DNA of 64,000 bases, taken from contig NZ_SLXO01000007.1 in assembly GCF_004341375.1 (NCBI RefSeq), positions 1 through 64,000 of the forward strand, read 5' to 3'. This DNA comes from Rhodothalassium salexigens DSM 2132 (GTDB lineage: Bacteria > Pseudomonadota > Alphaproteobacteria > Sphingomonadales > Rhodothalassiaceae). A model generated the notes under the pieces. It was not told where the DNA came from and did not search any database. It saw only the letters and a list, made by a program, of their open reading frames with translations. The position numbers and the translations under genes are program-made. Of this stretch, positions 48,452 through 58,129 are shown one piece after another. Positions within the stretch are counted from its first letter, which is position 1. The number at the start of each line of letters is the position of its first letter.

Positions 48452-48603
48452 TCGGCGCCCGGTGCTGCTGGTCCCCTGCCCTTTCCTGGCGCCTGTGCCA
48501 GGCGGGGGCGGCGGCCGGCACTGGCGCGTGCGGGACGGTATCCGCGGGCGACGGCACCGAGACCCCGGCAATCCGAACGAACACAACACGAAGGACACAC
48601 CCC

Positions 48604-50013
48604 ATGGCGGACAACTATGATGTGGTGGTGATCGGCGGCGGCCCGGGCGGCTATGTGGCCGCGATCCGGGCCGCGCAATTGGGCCTTAAGACCGCCTGCG
48701 TGGAAATGCGCGGCGCGCTCGGCGGCACCTGCCTCAATGTGGGCTGCATCCCGTCGAAGGCGCTGCTGCACGCCTCGCACCTCTATCACGAGGCCAAGTC
48801 GGGCCAGCTGAGCGACTGGGGGCTGGCCTTCAAGGGGCTCGACCTGGACCTGGACGCCATGATGGCGACCAAGGACAAGTCGGTGAAGGAACTGACCGAC
48901 GGCGTCGCCTTCCTGCTGAAGAAGAACAAGGTCGAGTGGATCAAGGGCCGGGCCAGTTTTCAGGACAAGAAGACCCTGAGCGTGGCGCTGAGCGACGGCG
49001 GCAGCCGCACCATCGGCTTCAAGAACGCGGTCATCGCCACCGGCTCGCGGGTGACGCCCTTGAAGGGCGTCGAGCCCGACGGCGAGCGGGTGATCACCTC
49101 CACCGAAGCGCTGAGCCTGACCAAGGTGCCCAAGCATCTGCTGGTGATCGGCGGCGGCTATATCGGTCTGGAGATGGGCTCGGTGTGGCGCCGGCTGGGT
49201 GCTGAGGTGACGGTGGTCGAGTATGCCGACCGCATCCTGCCGCATATGGACCAGGACCTGGCGAAAAACTTCACCCGGCTGTTGAAGAAGCAGGGCTTCA
49301 CGCTCAAGACCAAGACCAAGGTCACCGGCGTCGAGGTCCAGAAGACCCAGGCCAAGGTGACCGTCGAGCCCGCCAAGGGCGGCACGGCCGAAGAGATCAA
49401 GGCCGACCTGGTGCTGCTGTCCATCGGCCGGGTGCCGAACACCGAGGGCCTGGCGCTCGACAAGGCCGGGCTCGCCACCGACGAGCGCGGCCGGGTGCCG
49501 ATCGACCGCGACTTTGCCACCAAGGTGCCGGGCATCTGGGCGATCGGCGACGTGGTCGAAGGCCCGATGCTGGCCCACAAGGCCGAAGACGAGGGCATGG
49601 CGGTGGCCGAGACCATCGCCGGGCTGACCGGTCAGGTGAACCACGACCTGATCCCGTCGGTGGTCTACACCCACCCCGAAATGGCCAGCGTCGGCAAGAC
49701 CGAGGAGCAGTTGAAGGCCGCCGGGGTCGACTATCGCGTCGGCAAGTTCCCGTTCCAGGCCAACAGCCGCGCCAAGGCCAACCGCGACACCGACGGCTTC
49801 GTCAAGATCCTGGCCGACAAGGCGACCGACCGGGTGCTCGGCGTCCACATCATGGGCTCGGAGGCCGGCACGATGATCGCCGAAGCCACCATGGCGATGG
49901 AATTCGGCGCCTCGGCCGAGGACATCGCGCTGACCTGCCACGCCCACCCGACCCATTCCGAAGCGGTCAAGGAAGCGGCCCTGGCGGTTCACGACCGGCC
50001 GATCCATATTTGA
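48604..50013 (+). CDS. lpdA: Dihydrolipoyl dehydrogenase (E3)
   Basis: Reoxidises the lipoyl groups of SucB with NAD. The 469-residue flavoprotein has VVVIGGGPGGYVAAIRAAQLGL, the redox-active disulfide Cys43/Cys48 in GGTCLNVGCIPSKALLH, the NAD-binding LLVIGGGYIGLEMGSVWRRLG, the IGDVVEGPMLAHKAEDEG FAD segment, and the C-terminal His-Glu pair in CHAHPTHSEAVKEAA. It is 152 bp downstream of sucB on the same strand and completes the complex. No atypical residue is seen. Confidence 0.97.
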   Translation: MADNYDVVVIGGGPGGYVAAIRAAQLGLKTACVEMRGALGGTCLNVGCIPSKALLHASHLYHEAKSGQLSDWGLAFKGLDLDLDAMMATKDKSVKELTDGVAFLLKKNKVEWIKGRASFQDKKTLSVALSDGGSRTIGFKNAVIATGSRVTPLKGVEPDGERVITSTEALSLTKVPKHLLVIGGGYIGLEMGSVWRRLGAEVTVVEYADRILPHMDQDLAKNFTRLLKKQGFTLKTKTKVTGVEVQKTQAKVTVEPAKGGTAEEIKADLVLLSIGRVPNTEGLALDKAGLATDERGRVPIDRDFATKVPGIWAIGDVVEGPMLAHKAEDEGMAVAETIAGLTGQVNHDLIPSVVYTHPEMASVGKTEEQLKAAGVDYRVGKFPFQANSRAKANRDTDGFVKILADKATDRVLGVHIMGSEAGTMIAEATMAMEFGASAEDIALTCHAHPTHSEAVKEAALAVHDRPIHI

Positions 50014-50050
50014 CCGATCCGTCCCTGTGTCCGGTTCAACAGAGGAAGCC

Positions 50051-50281
50051 ATGAGCGCCATGACCCTCGACGCCCCCGAAACCGTTGTCGTCACCGACCG
50101 TCGCATCGCCTGCGACGGCGGCCCCAACCCGGCTCTCGGCCACCCGCGGGTGTTCTTCACCATCCCCGACGAGGGCTTCATCGACTGCAATTATTGCGAC
50201 CGCCGGTTCGTGCTCAAGGGCGGCCCGGCCGACACGCCCGAGGCCGCCCAGGGTGGCCGCGAAACCGGCAATACCGCCTGA
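50051..50281 (+). CDS. zf-CHCC domain protein
   Basis: A 76-residue zinc-binding protein. The ligands are Cys21 (RRIACDGG), His31 (ALGHPRVF), and Cys46/Cys49 (FIDCNYCDRRF), the C-x9-H-x14-C-x2-C pattern of the zf-CHCC family, the same fold as the complex I subunit NDUFS6. In bacteria it is found near respiratory or TCA genes; here it follows lpdA by 37 bp and precedes an ATP-grasp gene by 16 bp. I chose the ATG at 50051 over a GTG at 50027 because AGAGGA is correctly spaced. Function unknown but may assist a respiratory complex; this is inference. Confidence 0.85.
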   Translation: MSAMTLDAPETVVVTDRRIACDGGPNPALGHPRVFFTIPDEGFIDCNYCDRRFVLKGGPADTPEAAQGGRETGNTA

Positions 50282-50297
50282 CCCCGCCCGCACGCCC

Positions 50298-51197
50298 ATG
50301 ACGCTCAATCTGGCTTATCTGGCGTGCCGGGAAACCCTGCCCGGCTCGCCCCACCGACGCGCCGACGCGTTCGAGCACGACCAGACCGTGGCTTGCCTCG
50401 ACGCCGCGCTGCAGGCACAGGGCGGACGGCTTTCGGTTCACGCCTGGGACGACCCGGACGTGGACTGGGGCGCCTATGACGCCGCCCTGATCGGCACCAC
50501 CTGGGATTATCAGGACCGCCCGCAGGCGTTCCTGCGCACCCTGGAGCGGATCGCGGGGCGAACCCGGCTGGCCAACCCGCCCGAGCTGGTGGCCTGGAAC
50601 CTGACCAAGACCTATCTGCGCGACCTGGAAGCGCGCGGCGCGCCGGTGATCGAGACCCTGTGGCTCGACCGGCCCGATCCAGCCAGTTGGGCCGCCACCC
50701 TGGCCCGGGCCTTCGACCGGCTGGGCTGCGACGATCTGGTGGTCAAGCGCCAGACCGGCGCCAACGCGGTCGGGCAAAGCCGCCACCGGCGCGGTAGAGC
50801 GCCCGACGGGCCGGCGCCCGACGGGCCGGTGATGATCCAGCCCTATCTGGCCACGGTGGCGAGCGAGGGCGAAATCAGCTTCGTGTTCGTCGCCGGCGCG
50901 CTGAGCCACGCGCTGGTCAAGCGCCCGGCACAAGGCGACTATCGCGTGCAGTCGTCCTATGGCGGGCGCGAAGAGACGCTCAGCCCCGAGCCCGCCGACC
51001 GCGCCGCTGCCGCCGGCGTGCTGGCGCTGCTCGACCAGACGCCGCTTTATGCGCGCGTCGACATGGTGCGCGACCGCCAAGGCGGCCTGCGGCTGATGGA
51101 GTTGGAGTTGATCGAACCCTTCCTCTACCCGCTTCAGGGGCCCGACTTGGGGGCGCGCCTGGTCGCCGCCCTCGACCGCCTGCCGGCGGTCGCCTGA
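50298..51197 (+). CDS. ATP-grasp ligase-like protein
   Basis: A 299-residue protein that resembles ATP-grasp ligases of the RimK/glutathione synthetase and DcsG-like group. Landmarks are ALIGTTWDYQDRPQAFLRTLERI (N-terminal), NPPELVAWNLTKTYLRDLEARG with the nucleotide-binding start, DDLVVKRQTGANAVG, SFVFVAGALSHALVKRP, and the metal-binding end RVDMVRDRQGGLRLMELELIEPFLY with its R-x-D and M-E-x-E-x-I-E-P pattern. It joins a carboxylate to an amine or thiol using ATP, substrate unknown. It follows the zf-CHCC gene by 16 bp. The start at 50298 is chosen because the longer frame from 50085 overlaps the zf-CHCC gene. Confidence 0.85.
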   Translation: MTLNLAYLACRETLPGSPHRRADAFEHDQTVACLDAALQAQGGRLSVHAWDDPDVDWGAYDAALIGTTWDYQDRPQAFLRTLERIAGRTRLANPPELVAWNLTKTYLRDLEARGAPVIETLWLDRPDPASWAATLARAFDRLGCDDLVVKRQTGANAVGQSRHRRGRAPDGPAPDGPVMIQPYLATVASEGEISFVFVAGALSHALVKRPAQGDYRVQSSYGGREETLSPEPADRAAAAGVLALLDQTPLYARVDMVRDRQGGLRLMELELIEPFLYPLQGPDLGARLVAALDRLPAVA

Positions 51198-51261
51198 GAC
51201 CCGTCAACGACGGGCGCCAACCGACTGGCGCGGCCCCGGAGGCCGCGCTACAAGAGCGGCC

Positions 51262-54042
51262 ATGACACAGACAGCGCGCAACCATCTCTACCTGGTCGAT
51301 GGGTCCAGCTACATCTTCCGGGCCTATCACAAGCTGCCGCCCATGACCCGGGCGGACGGCACCCCTGTGAACGCCGTCTACGGCTTCACCACCATGCTGA
51401 TGAAGCTGGTCCAGGACCTCAATGACGGCGTCGCGCCGACCCACCTGGCGGTGATCTTCGACGCCGCCAAGCACAGCTTCCGCAACGACCTCTACGACCA
51501 GTACAAGGCAAACCGGCCCGAACCGCCCGAGGATCTGGTGCCGCAATTCCCGCTGATCCGCGAGGCGGTGCGCGCCATGTCGCTGCCGTGCATCGAGTTG
51601 CAGGGCTGGGAAGCCGACGACATCATCGCCACCTATACCACCCAGGCGCGCGGCCTGGGCTTCGACGTGACCATCGTCAGTTCCGACAAGGACCTGATGC
51701 AGTTGGTCGACGACCATGTGCAGTTGTTCGACACCATGAAGAATGTCCGCATGGGCGCCGACGCGGTGCAGGACAAATTCGGCGTCGGACCCGACAAGGT
51801 GGTCGACGTGCAGGCCCTGGCCGGCGACAGCGTGGACAATGTGCCGGGCGTGCCGGGCATCGGGGTCAAGACGGCGGCGCAATTGATCCACGACCATGGC
51901 GACCTGGAAACCCTGCTCGCCAATGCCGAGGGCATCAAGCAGAAGAAGCGGCGCGAAAACCTGATCGCGTTCGCCGACCAGGCGCGGCTGTCGAAGAAGC
52001 TGGTGCAACTGGCCTGCGACGTGCCGCTCGACGACGCGCTCGACGCCCTGGCGGTGCACGCACCCGACCCGCACAAGCTGCTGGCGTTCGTCGACGCCAA
52101 CCAGTTCAAGTCGCTGCGCGCCAAGGTGATCGCCGCCGGCGGCCTGGACGACGCCGATGACGCCGGCGCCCAGACGGGCGACGCGGCGGAATACACCGAC
52201 CAGACCGACTATGAGTGCGTCACCGACATGGCCGCGCTCGACCGCTGGATCGCCGAGGCGCGCGAGGCCGGCACGGTGGCGGTGGACACCGAGACCACCG
52301 GGCTGAACGCCATGACCGCGCGGCTGGTGGGCGTGTCCTTGTCGGTGGTCGCCGGGCGCGCCTGCTATATCCCGCTGGCCCACCGGGCGAGCGAGGGGCT
52401 GGCGCTCGACGGCGACGGCCCGGCCCAGATCGACAAGGCCAGCGCGCTGGCCGCGCTCAAGCCGCTGCTTGAAGACCCGGCGGTGCTCAAGGTCGGGCAG
52501 AACATCAAGTACGACCTGCAAATCCTCGCCCATGAGGGCATCGCCGTCAGCCCCTTCGACGACACCATGCTGGAGAGCTATGTGCTCGACTGCGGGCGCC
52601 ACGGCCACGGCATGGACGAACTGGCCAAGCTGCACCTCAGCGTCACGCCGACGCCCTACAAGGCGGTGGCGGGCATCGGCAAGAAGCAGGTGACCTTCGA
52701 CCTGGTGCCGCTCGACAAGGCGACCCACTATGCCGCCGAAGACGCCGACATCACCGGCCGCCTGCACCGATTGTTGAAGCCGCAACTGCCCAAGGCGGGG
52801 CTGCTGACCGTCTACGAGACGTTGGAGCGCGGCATGCCGGCGGTGCTGCAGCGCATGGAACGCCACGGCATCAAGGTGGACCGCCAGGCGCTCAGCCGCC
52901 TGTCAGGCGACTTCGCCCAGCGCATGGGCGCGCTCGAAGCCGAAATCCACGAACTGGCCGGCGAAACCTTCAACATCGCGAGCCCGAAGCAACTGGGCGC
53001 GATCCTGTTCGACAAGATGGGCCTGCAAGGCGGCAAGAAGGGCAAGACCGGCGCCTATTCCACCTCGGCCGACGTGCTGGAGAAACTGGCCGCCGAGGGC
53101 CACGACCTGCCCGCCCGGGTGCTCGACTGGCGCCAGCTCTCGAAGCTCAAATCCACCTACACCGACGCGCTGCAGGACGACATCCACCCCGAAACCGGGC
53201 GCGTGCACACCAGCTTCTCGCTCGCCGGCACCACCACCGGCCGGCTGGCATCCACCGACCCCAATCTGCAAAACATCCCCGTGCGCACCGAGGAAGGCCG
53301 CGAGATCCGCAAGGCGTTCGTGGCCGAGCCCGGCCACCGGCTGGTCGCCGCCGACTATTCGCAGATCGAGTTGCGGGTCTTGGCCCACATGGCCGGCGTC
53401 GACGCGCTGGTCGAAGCGTTTCGCGACGGCCAGGACATCCACGCGATCACCGCCTCGCAGGTGTTCGACGTGCCGGTGGACGGCATGGACCCGATGGTCC
53501 GGCGCCAGGCCAAGGCGATCAATTTCGGCATCATCTACGGCATTTCGGGCTTCGGGCTCGCCAACCAACTGGGCATCCCACGCGCCGACGCGCAGCGCTA
53601 TATCGACGCCTATTTCGAGCGTTTCCCCCAGATCCAGGACTATATGGAACGCACCAAGGCCCAGGCGCGCGAGCAGGGCTATGTGGAGACCCTGTTCGGC
53701 CGGCGCACCCACACCCCGGCGATCAAGTCGAAGAACTGGCAGGAGCGCAGCTTCGCCGAGCGCGCGGCGATCAACGCGCCGATCCAGGGCACGGCGGCCG
53801 ACATCATCCGCCGCGCCATGCTGCGCATGGAGGCGGCGCTGAGCGACGCCGGGCTCGACGACGTGAAGATGCTGCTGCAGGTGCACGACGAACTGATCTT
53901 CGAGATCGCCGAAGACCGCGTCGACCGGGCCATCCCGGTGATCCGCGAGACCATGGAGACGGCGTGCGCGCCGGTGCTGGACCTGGCGGTGCCGCTGGTC
54001 GTCGACTGCGGCAGCGGGCAAAGCTGGTACGAGGCCCATTGA
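51262..54042 (+). CDS. polA: DNA polymerase I
   Basis: A 926-residue repair and Okazaki-fragment polymerase with all three activities. The N-terminal 5'-nuclease (residues about 1-290) shows LVDGSSYIFRAYHKLP, DAAKHSFRNDLYDQYKANR and VSSDKDLMQLVDD. The 3'-5' exonuclease domain is intact: VAVDTETTGLN, GQNIKYDLQIL and YAAEDADITGRL. The polymerase domain has motif A DYSQIELRVLAH, motif B RRQAKAINFGIIYGIS and motif C LLQVHDELIFEI. The start at 51262 fits the family N-terminus; only GAGCGG precedes it. Confidence 0.97.
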   Translation: MTQTARNHLYLVDGSSYIFRAYHKLPPMTRADGTPVNAVYGFTTMLMKLVQDLNDGVAPTHLAVIFDAAKHSFRNDLYDQYKANRPEPPEDLVPQFPLIREAVRAMSLPCIELQGWEADDIIATYTTQARGLGFDVTIVSSDKDLMQLVDDHVQLFDTMKNVRMGADAVQDKFGVGPDKVVDVQALAGDSVDNVPGVPGIGVKTAAQLIHDHGDLETLLANAEGIKQKKRRENLIAFADQARLSKKLVQLACDVPLDDALDALAVHAPDPHKLLAFVDANQFKSLRAKVIAAGGLDDADDAGAQTGDAAEYTDQTDYECVTDMAALDRWIAEAREAGTVAVDTETTGLNAMTARLVGVSLSVVAGRACYIPLAHRASEGLALDGDGPAQIDKASALAALKPLLEDPAVLKVGQNIKYDLQILAHEGIAVSPFDDTMLESYVLDCGRHGHGMDELAKLHLSVTPTPYKAVAGIGKKQVTFDLVPLDKATHYAAEDADITGRLHRLLKPQLPKAGLLTVYETLERGMPAVLQRMERHGIKVDRQALSRLSGDFAQRMGALEAEIHELAGETFNIASPKQLGAILFDKMGLQGGKKGKTGAYSTSADVLEKLAAEGHDLPARVLDWRQLSKLKSTYTDALQDDIHPETGRVHTSFSLAGTTTGRLASTDPNLQNIPVRTEEGREIRKAFVAEPGHRLVAADYSQIELRVLAHMAGVDALVEAFRDGQDIHAITASQVFDVPVDGMDPMVRRQAKAINFGIIYGISGFGLANQLGIPRADAQRYIDAYFERFPQIQDYMERTKAQAREQGYVETLFGRRTHTPAIKSKNWQERSFAERAAINAPIQGTAADIIRRAMLRMEAALSDAGLDDVKMLLQVHDELIFEIAEDRVDRAIPVIRETMETACAPVLDLAVPLVVDCGSGQSWYEAH

Positions 54043-54082
54043 GCCTCTCCGCCTCGCCCCGGCGACGCCCGCATAAGCCCGG

Positions 54083-54619
54083 TCAGGGCCAGGGCGTGCC
54101 GTCGCGATGGCGGAAGAAGGCGATGCCGAGCAGCAGGGAGACCTCGGCCGCGTCGCGGTGCTGGGTCAGCGGCAGCATCAGCCGGTCGTAATGCACCGGC
54201 GCAGGCACCGGGCGCCAGGTCATCACGTCTTCGCGATAGACCGGTCGGCCGGTGCCCTTCACCCGATCGATATCGCGACGCAAGGGGTTGGCCTGGCTAC
54301 GGTCCGGCAACAGATCCGATAACCGCATCCCGGTAATCTCGCGGCCGTATAACTGACGGTAATGATCCCCCGCAAACCGCAGATAGACGTCCCCGTCGCC
54401 CTCGATCTGAGCTAGATAAAGAGACGGCGAAAACCGGAAGAACTGAAGCGGGTCCAACTCTTTACGGGACGGCACGCCGCCGGTTTCCTGACAGCGACAA
54501 AACCAGCGATTGGCCGCATCGTGAAACGCATCGGGGCACCGGTCGGGCAAATCCGTCGGCCGGTTCAAATCAAGGCAAAAAGGTTGACGGAACCCCTCAT
54601 CCATCATCGAAACACTCAC
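54083..54619 (-). CDS. PAS_5 domain protein
   Basis: A 178-residue protein of the PAS_5 (PF07310) type, common in Rhodospirillales. It has the typical GVPSRKELDPLQFFRFSPSLYLAQIEGDGDVYLRFAGDHYRQLYGREITGMRLSDLLPD core, where the PSR-x-x-x-D-P, Y-L-R-F-A-G and G-R-E-I-T-G-x-x-L elements are the family marks. No output domain follows, so the signal it senses and its partner are unknown. The start at 54619 is used; nearby internal ATGs (MMDEGF) are possible. It is divergent from the small membrane protein gene and convergent with polA. Confidence 0.82.
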   Translation of the reverse strand: MSVSMMDEGFRQPFCLDLNRPTDLPDRCPDAFHDAANRWFCRCQETGGVPSRKELDPLQFFRFSPSLYLAQIEGDGDVYLRFAGDHYRQLYGREITGMRLSDLLPDRSQANPLRRDIDRVKGTGRPVYREDVMTWRPVPAPVHYDRLMLPLTQHRDAAEVSLLLGIAFFRHRDGTPWP

Positions 54620-54709
54620 TCACAAAGGCTTCAAGGTCCCCCGGCGATCACGCGCGGAGTCTGGAAATGGCATCGATTGCAAAACACTTAAACCCTCCCC
54701 CCGATCTTT

Positions 54710-54721
54710 TTTATCGATAAA
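54710..54721. promoter_or_regulatory. 12-bp AT-rich palindrome between PAS_5 and small membrane protein genes
   Basis: TTTATCGATAAA is a perfect palindrome in a locally AT-rich part of the divergent spacer (54620-54818). Such a dyad could bind a dimeric regulator of one or both genes, but no known consensus was matched. Confidence 0.3.
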
Positions 54722-54758
54722 TCCAGTCTTATTCGATCAGAACAATCTGGGCGGGTTC

Positions 54759-54787
54759 TTGACCGGGTCAGGCCGAGCTTCTAGCGT
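54759..54787 (+). promoter_or_regulatory. Possible promoter of the small membrane protein gene
   Basis: TTGACC (54759-54764) is followed after exactly 17 nt by TAGCGT (54782-54787); the -35 match is good, the -10 weak. TGACCGGGTCA (54760-54770) is a palindrome overlapping the -35 and could be an operator. The predicted start would be 25 nt before the GTG at 54819. Confidence 0.35.
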
Positions 54788-54818
54788 CGGCCTTTCTGGT
54801 CACCGAGGGAGGCGCCGC

Positions 54819-55115
54819 GTGTTTCGTCAGGGCCTGATCGTTCTGTGTCTTGGCCTGGCGCTGGCCGCCTTGGGCGCCGAGGCGACCGCAAGGCTGAGCC
54901 AGCACGGACCGGTCACGGTATGGCAGGCGCTCTACCGGCTCGATCCGACCGGACTGACCGCCGCAAGCGACCATGCCATCACCGGCATCCCGGGGGTCTG
55001 GTCCGGCGCACTCCGGCCGCTCTTGTCGCTACCGCTTTGGGCGGTGTTCCTGATCGCCGCCGGCTTCGCTTGGCTGTTGCCTCGGCCACGCCGACGCAAG
55101 ATCTTCAAGCCCTAA
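54819..55115 (+). CDS. Small two-helix membrane protein (hypothetical)
   Basis: A 98-residue protein with two membrane helices: QGLIVLCLGLALAALGAEATA near the start and LPLWAVFLIAAGFAWLLP near the end, joined by a periplasmic-looking loop, and a basic tail PRPRRRKIFKP. I see no known domain; similar small proteins with a basic C-terminus occur in Rhodospirillales. The GTG at 54819 is chosen because GAGGGAGG (54805-54812) precedes it; a longer frame from 54759 would begin at the -35 box. Role unknown. Confidence 0.65.
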   Translation: MFRQGLIVLCLGLALAALGAEATARLSQHGPVTVWQALYRLDPTGLTAASDHAITGIPGVWSGALRPLLSLPLWAVFLIAAGFAWLLPRPRRRKIFKP

Positions 55116-55313
55116 GCGCCGGCCGGGTGCGCGGTCTTCCCCCCCATCACCGGCCCCCGATAGCCGGATAGCGTCCCAAAGGCCACCCGGTCCACCGCGC
55201 GCCCTCCGCGGGTCGGCGGTCCGCGCCCTCGCATGGTCGGCGGACGGGCGCGCGGACGGCGCTGGTTTCTGCTGGCGGCCGCGCGCCTCTGGGCCAAGCG
55301 TCGGAGCGGACGA

Positions 55314-55340
55314 CGGGGCGACGGTCACTCCGTCGCCCCG
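55314..55340. terminator. 11-bp perfect hairpin downstream of two convergent genes
   Basis: CGGGGCGACGG (55314-55324) pairs perfectly with CCGTCGCCCCG (55330-55340), loop TCACT. It lies in the 272-bp gap between the small membrane protein gene and the convergent chemoreceptor gene. Only a poor T-run follows on the plus strand, so it may act as a weak bidirectional terminator. Confidence 0.5.
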
Positions 55341-55387
55341 CCCGGTTTCTAGGCCTGCCGGCTGCACCGCGATCGATCGCGCCACGA

Positions 55388-57661
55388 TCAGCCGCGGTCG
55401 GCGCGGACGGTTTCCAAGAACCGTGCCACCTCGCCGCGGAGGTCGTCGGACAGGCGCGACATATCCTTTGCCGAGGTCAGCACCTGGGTCGCCGCCGCCC
55501 CGGTTTGATTGGCACTCTCGCTGACCGCGCCGATGTTCTTGGTGATGTCCTGCGACCCCTTGGCCACCTCGGACACGTTGCGCGAGATTTCCTGAGTCGA
55601 ACTGTCCTGTTCCTCGACGGCGGACGCGATGGACACGGCGGTGCTGTCGATATCCTGGATGATGCTCTGGATCGACTCGATGGCCGAAACGGCCTTGTTT
55701 GTGGCGTCCTGCATGGTCGAGATCTGCTCGGCAATCTCCTGGGTCGCCTTGCCGGTCTGATTGGCCAGCGACTTGACCTCGCTGGCCACCACCGCGAAGC
55801 CCTTGCCGGCCTCGCCGGCGCGCGCTGCCTCAATGGTGGCGTTGAGCGCCAACAGGTTGGTCTGTTCGGCGATGTCGTTGATCAGACTGACCACCTCGCC
55901 GATCCGGTTGGCGTTTTCGGCCAAGCGACGCACATCCTCACTGGCCTTGTCGGACCGGGCGACGGCATCCTTGGCGGCGGTGCTCGACTGGTTGGTCTGC
56001 GACGTCACCTCGCGCACCGACGCCGACAGTTCTTCCGCGGCGCTGGCGACCATTTGCATATTGGCCGCCGCCTGCTCGGCCGCCGAGGCGACCAGCGACG
56101 ACCGTTCCGACGTGTCCTCGACCGCGTGGGTCATGTTCTGCGCCGCGCTCTCCATTTCCTGGGCCCCGTCGCGGACCTTGTCGACCACGCCCAGCACCGA
56201 CGCCTCGAACTGGTCGGCCAGTTCGACCATCGCTCGCTGGCGCTCTTCCTGAACATGCCGCTCCTTGTCGGCCTCCTCGCGCCGGCGTCGCTCTTCGGCC
56301 TCGCGTTCGGCCTGCTCGGCGGCCTCTTGCTCGCGGCGGCGTTCGGCCTCAATGCGTTCCTGCTCCTCGCGCAGCCGCTCCTTGTCCAAGGCATTGTCCT
56401 TGAACACCTGCACGGTGCGCGCCATGGCACCGATTTCGTCGGCCCGGTGGGTACCTGGAACCTCAACCGAGAGATTGCCGTCGGCGAGCTCGCGCATATT
56501 GCCCTGCAACCCGGACAAGGGCCGGATCACCCGGTTGGTGACCACCAGATAGGCCAGCACACAGACCACGACGATGATCACCAGCAGCACCAGTTGCGAG
56601 GTCAGCGCGGCCCGGCCGGCCCGCTGCTTTTCCTCGGCCATCGCCTCCGTACGGTTTCCCGCACGGGTGAACAGCGTCTCGATGGGTGCCGTGGCCGCCA
56701 CCGCGGCGTCGACGAACGGGCCCACCGACATGGAATACCGGCCCTCACCGGCGCGCATGTCGACGGACTCGGCCGCCGCCACGTCGAGCACGTCCCAACG
56801 GAAATTCTCGAAGAATTGGGTCTGCACCTGGTCGATCTGGCGTTGCAGGTCGATGTCGATCAGCGGGCTGTCGATCAGCCGCTTGACCTCGTCCCAGGCA
56901 CCGGCAACCCGGCCGGCATAAAGCGAGTTCATCACTTCGGCCTGGAGCGACAGGGGCCGGCCGGCGGCGATCGCCTCACCGACGCTGGCCCACTCGCGCG
57001 CCGCATACTCACGCATCACCCACAACTGGAACAGCAGATTGGGATAGGCGAACTGGTCGCGATCGTCGCCGATCAAGCCGAAAACCGCCTGGGTCCGCAG
57101 ATGCACGGTGGCGTCGATCAACGCCTCGACCGGCGGCTGGATGCGCGGCTTGTCCTCGGCCGCCACCGCAAACCCGCTTTCCAGATCGAAGCCGCCCTCG
57201 CCGCCGCTGTCGCCGCCGCCATCCAACTCGGCGTCGATGTCGGTGCGAACGCTGCGCACCTCGCGCAGACCGGCGTCAAACGCCGACCGGGCTTCGGCCT
57301 TGCCCGGAAACGCCGGCAAGTCGGCGACGCCCTGCCCCACCGTCGCGGCAAGCCGGTCCACCTCGGCGCGCGCCGCGGTCAACCGACCGGCCAGGGCGTT
57401 GTCGTCGTCGGCCAGGGCGATCATGGCGAAACCGCGTTCCTTGGACACGGCTTCCAGAAACGCGAAGATGGACGAGTCCACACGGCTCAGCCGCTCGTTC
57501 AATGCCGCGGTGCGGGCCCGGCCATTGGCCTCAAGGGCATCCATGACAGCGCCGGCAATGGCGATAAGTGCCAGGACGGCAATAATCCCCACGAGCGAGT
57601 TACGCACTGAAAAAAGGCCCGCCCACCGTCCGGGCGCGTCGGCCTGACCGGTCGTCGCCAT
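55388..57661 (-). CDS. Methyl-accepting chemotaxis protein with NIT-like sensor
   Basis: A 757-residue chemoreceptor. N-terminal helix ([20 protein letters not shown]), then a long sensor region with [25 protein letters not shown] that resembles the NIT (nitrate- and nitrite-sensing) domain, a second helix ([18 protein letters not shown]), HAMP, a very long Glu/Arg coiled coil (about 60 residues), and the signalling domain with tip core [19 protein letters not shown] Gly/Asp/Glu-rich insert ([11 protein letters not shown]) lies in the sensor. Its ligand could be nitrate or nitrite, or something else; the match is weak. The 468-bp region 57662-58129 upstream is AT-rich and gene-free to my reading. 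Confidence 0.9.
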   Translation of the reverse strand: MATTGQADAPGRWAGLFSVRNSLVGIIAVLALIAIAGAVMDALEANGRARTAALNERLSRVDSSIFAFLEAVSKERGFAMIALADDDNALAGRLTAARAEVDRLAATVGQGVADLPAFPGKAEARSAFDAGLREVRSVRTDIDAELDGGGDSGGEGGFDLESGFAVAAEDKPRIQPPVEALIDATVHLRTQAVFGLIGDDRDQFAYPNLLFQLWVMREYAAREWASVGEAIAAGRPLSLQAEVMNSLYAGRVAGAWDEVKRLIDSPLIDIDLQRQIDQVQTQFFENFRWDVLDVAAAESVDMRAGEGRYSMSVGPFVDAAVAATAPIETLFTRAGNRTEAMAEEKQRAGRAALTSQLVLLVIIVVVCVLAYLVVTNRVIRPLSGLQGNMRELADGNLSVEVPGTHRADEIGAMARTVQVFKDNALDKERLREEQERIEAERRREQEAAEQAEREAEERRRREEADKERHVQEERQRAMVELADQFEASVLGVVDKVRDGAQEMESAAQNMTHAVEDTSERSSLVASAAEQAAANMQMVASAAEELSASVREVTSQTNQSSTAAKDAVARSDKASEDVRRLAENANRIGEVVSLINDIAEQTNLLALNATIEAARAGEAGKGFAVVASEVKSLANQTGKATQEIAEQISTMQDATNKAVSAIESIQSIIQDIDSTAVSIASAVEEQDSSTQEISRNVSEVAKGSQDITKNIGAVSESANQTGAAATQVLTSAKDMSRLSDDLRGEVARFLETVRADRG

Positions 57662-58129
57662 ACACCATTCTCCTTATGCCAGCTTGACCACCCTCGGAAG
57701 CACGCCCGCGGGTCGGACGTACCGTCGCAGACGAGGATTAACACTGTCTAAAGAAAAAAGCGCAGTACACCGGAAGATGCATGCGATCCGGTCTTGACGC
57801 ATTCATGCGATATTGATCGCAATGTTTTAAGGTTTTGCCCTATTTATCCTGACTTTCTCCCATTTTTTACATTGTTTTCGTTGCACAACCAGCCCCCGAG
57901 AACAACCCCAAACAGCAGTGACGGCCCGCCCCAGCCGCCCGCTTAACGCAAGGTTTTGTAAACCATGGCCTGCCTCGATCGCATCGACGCCAAGACGGGC
58001 GGGGTTTGCGGCGCTGCGTGGAGACACTGTTTGGGGCGCATGGATGGTGCAGCCGTCACGGCACGGGCTGGGGGCGAGGGGCGCAGACCGCACCCGTTGA
58101 GCGCCCCCAGACATCGCGCCGCGCGGCCA

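Noticed and set aside
43754-48598. 1614-residue minus-strand open reading frame
   Set aside because: It lies entirely antisense to sucD, sucA, sucB and lpdA, which have full family motifs; its own translation is low-complexity (Gly/Arg/His/Gln-rich) and matches no family.
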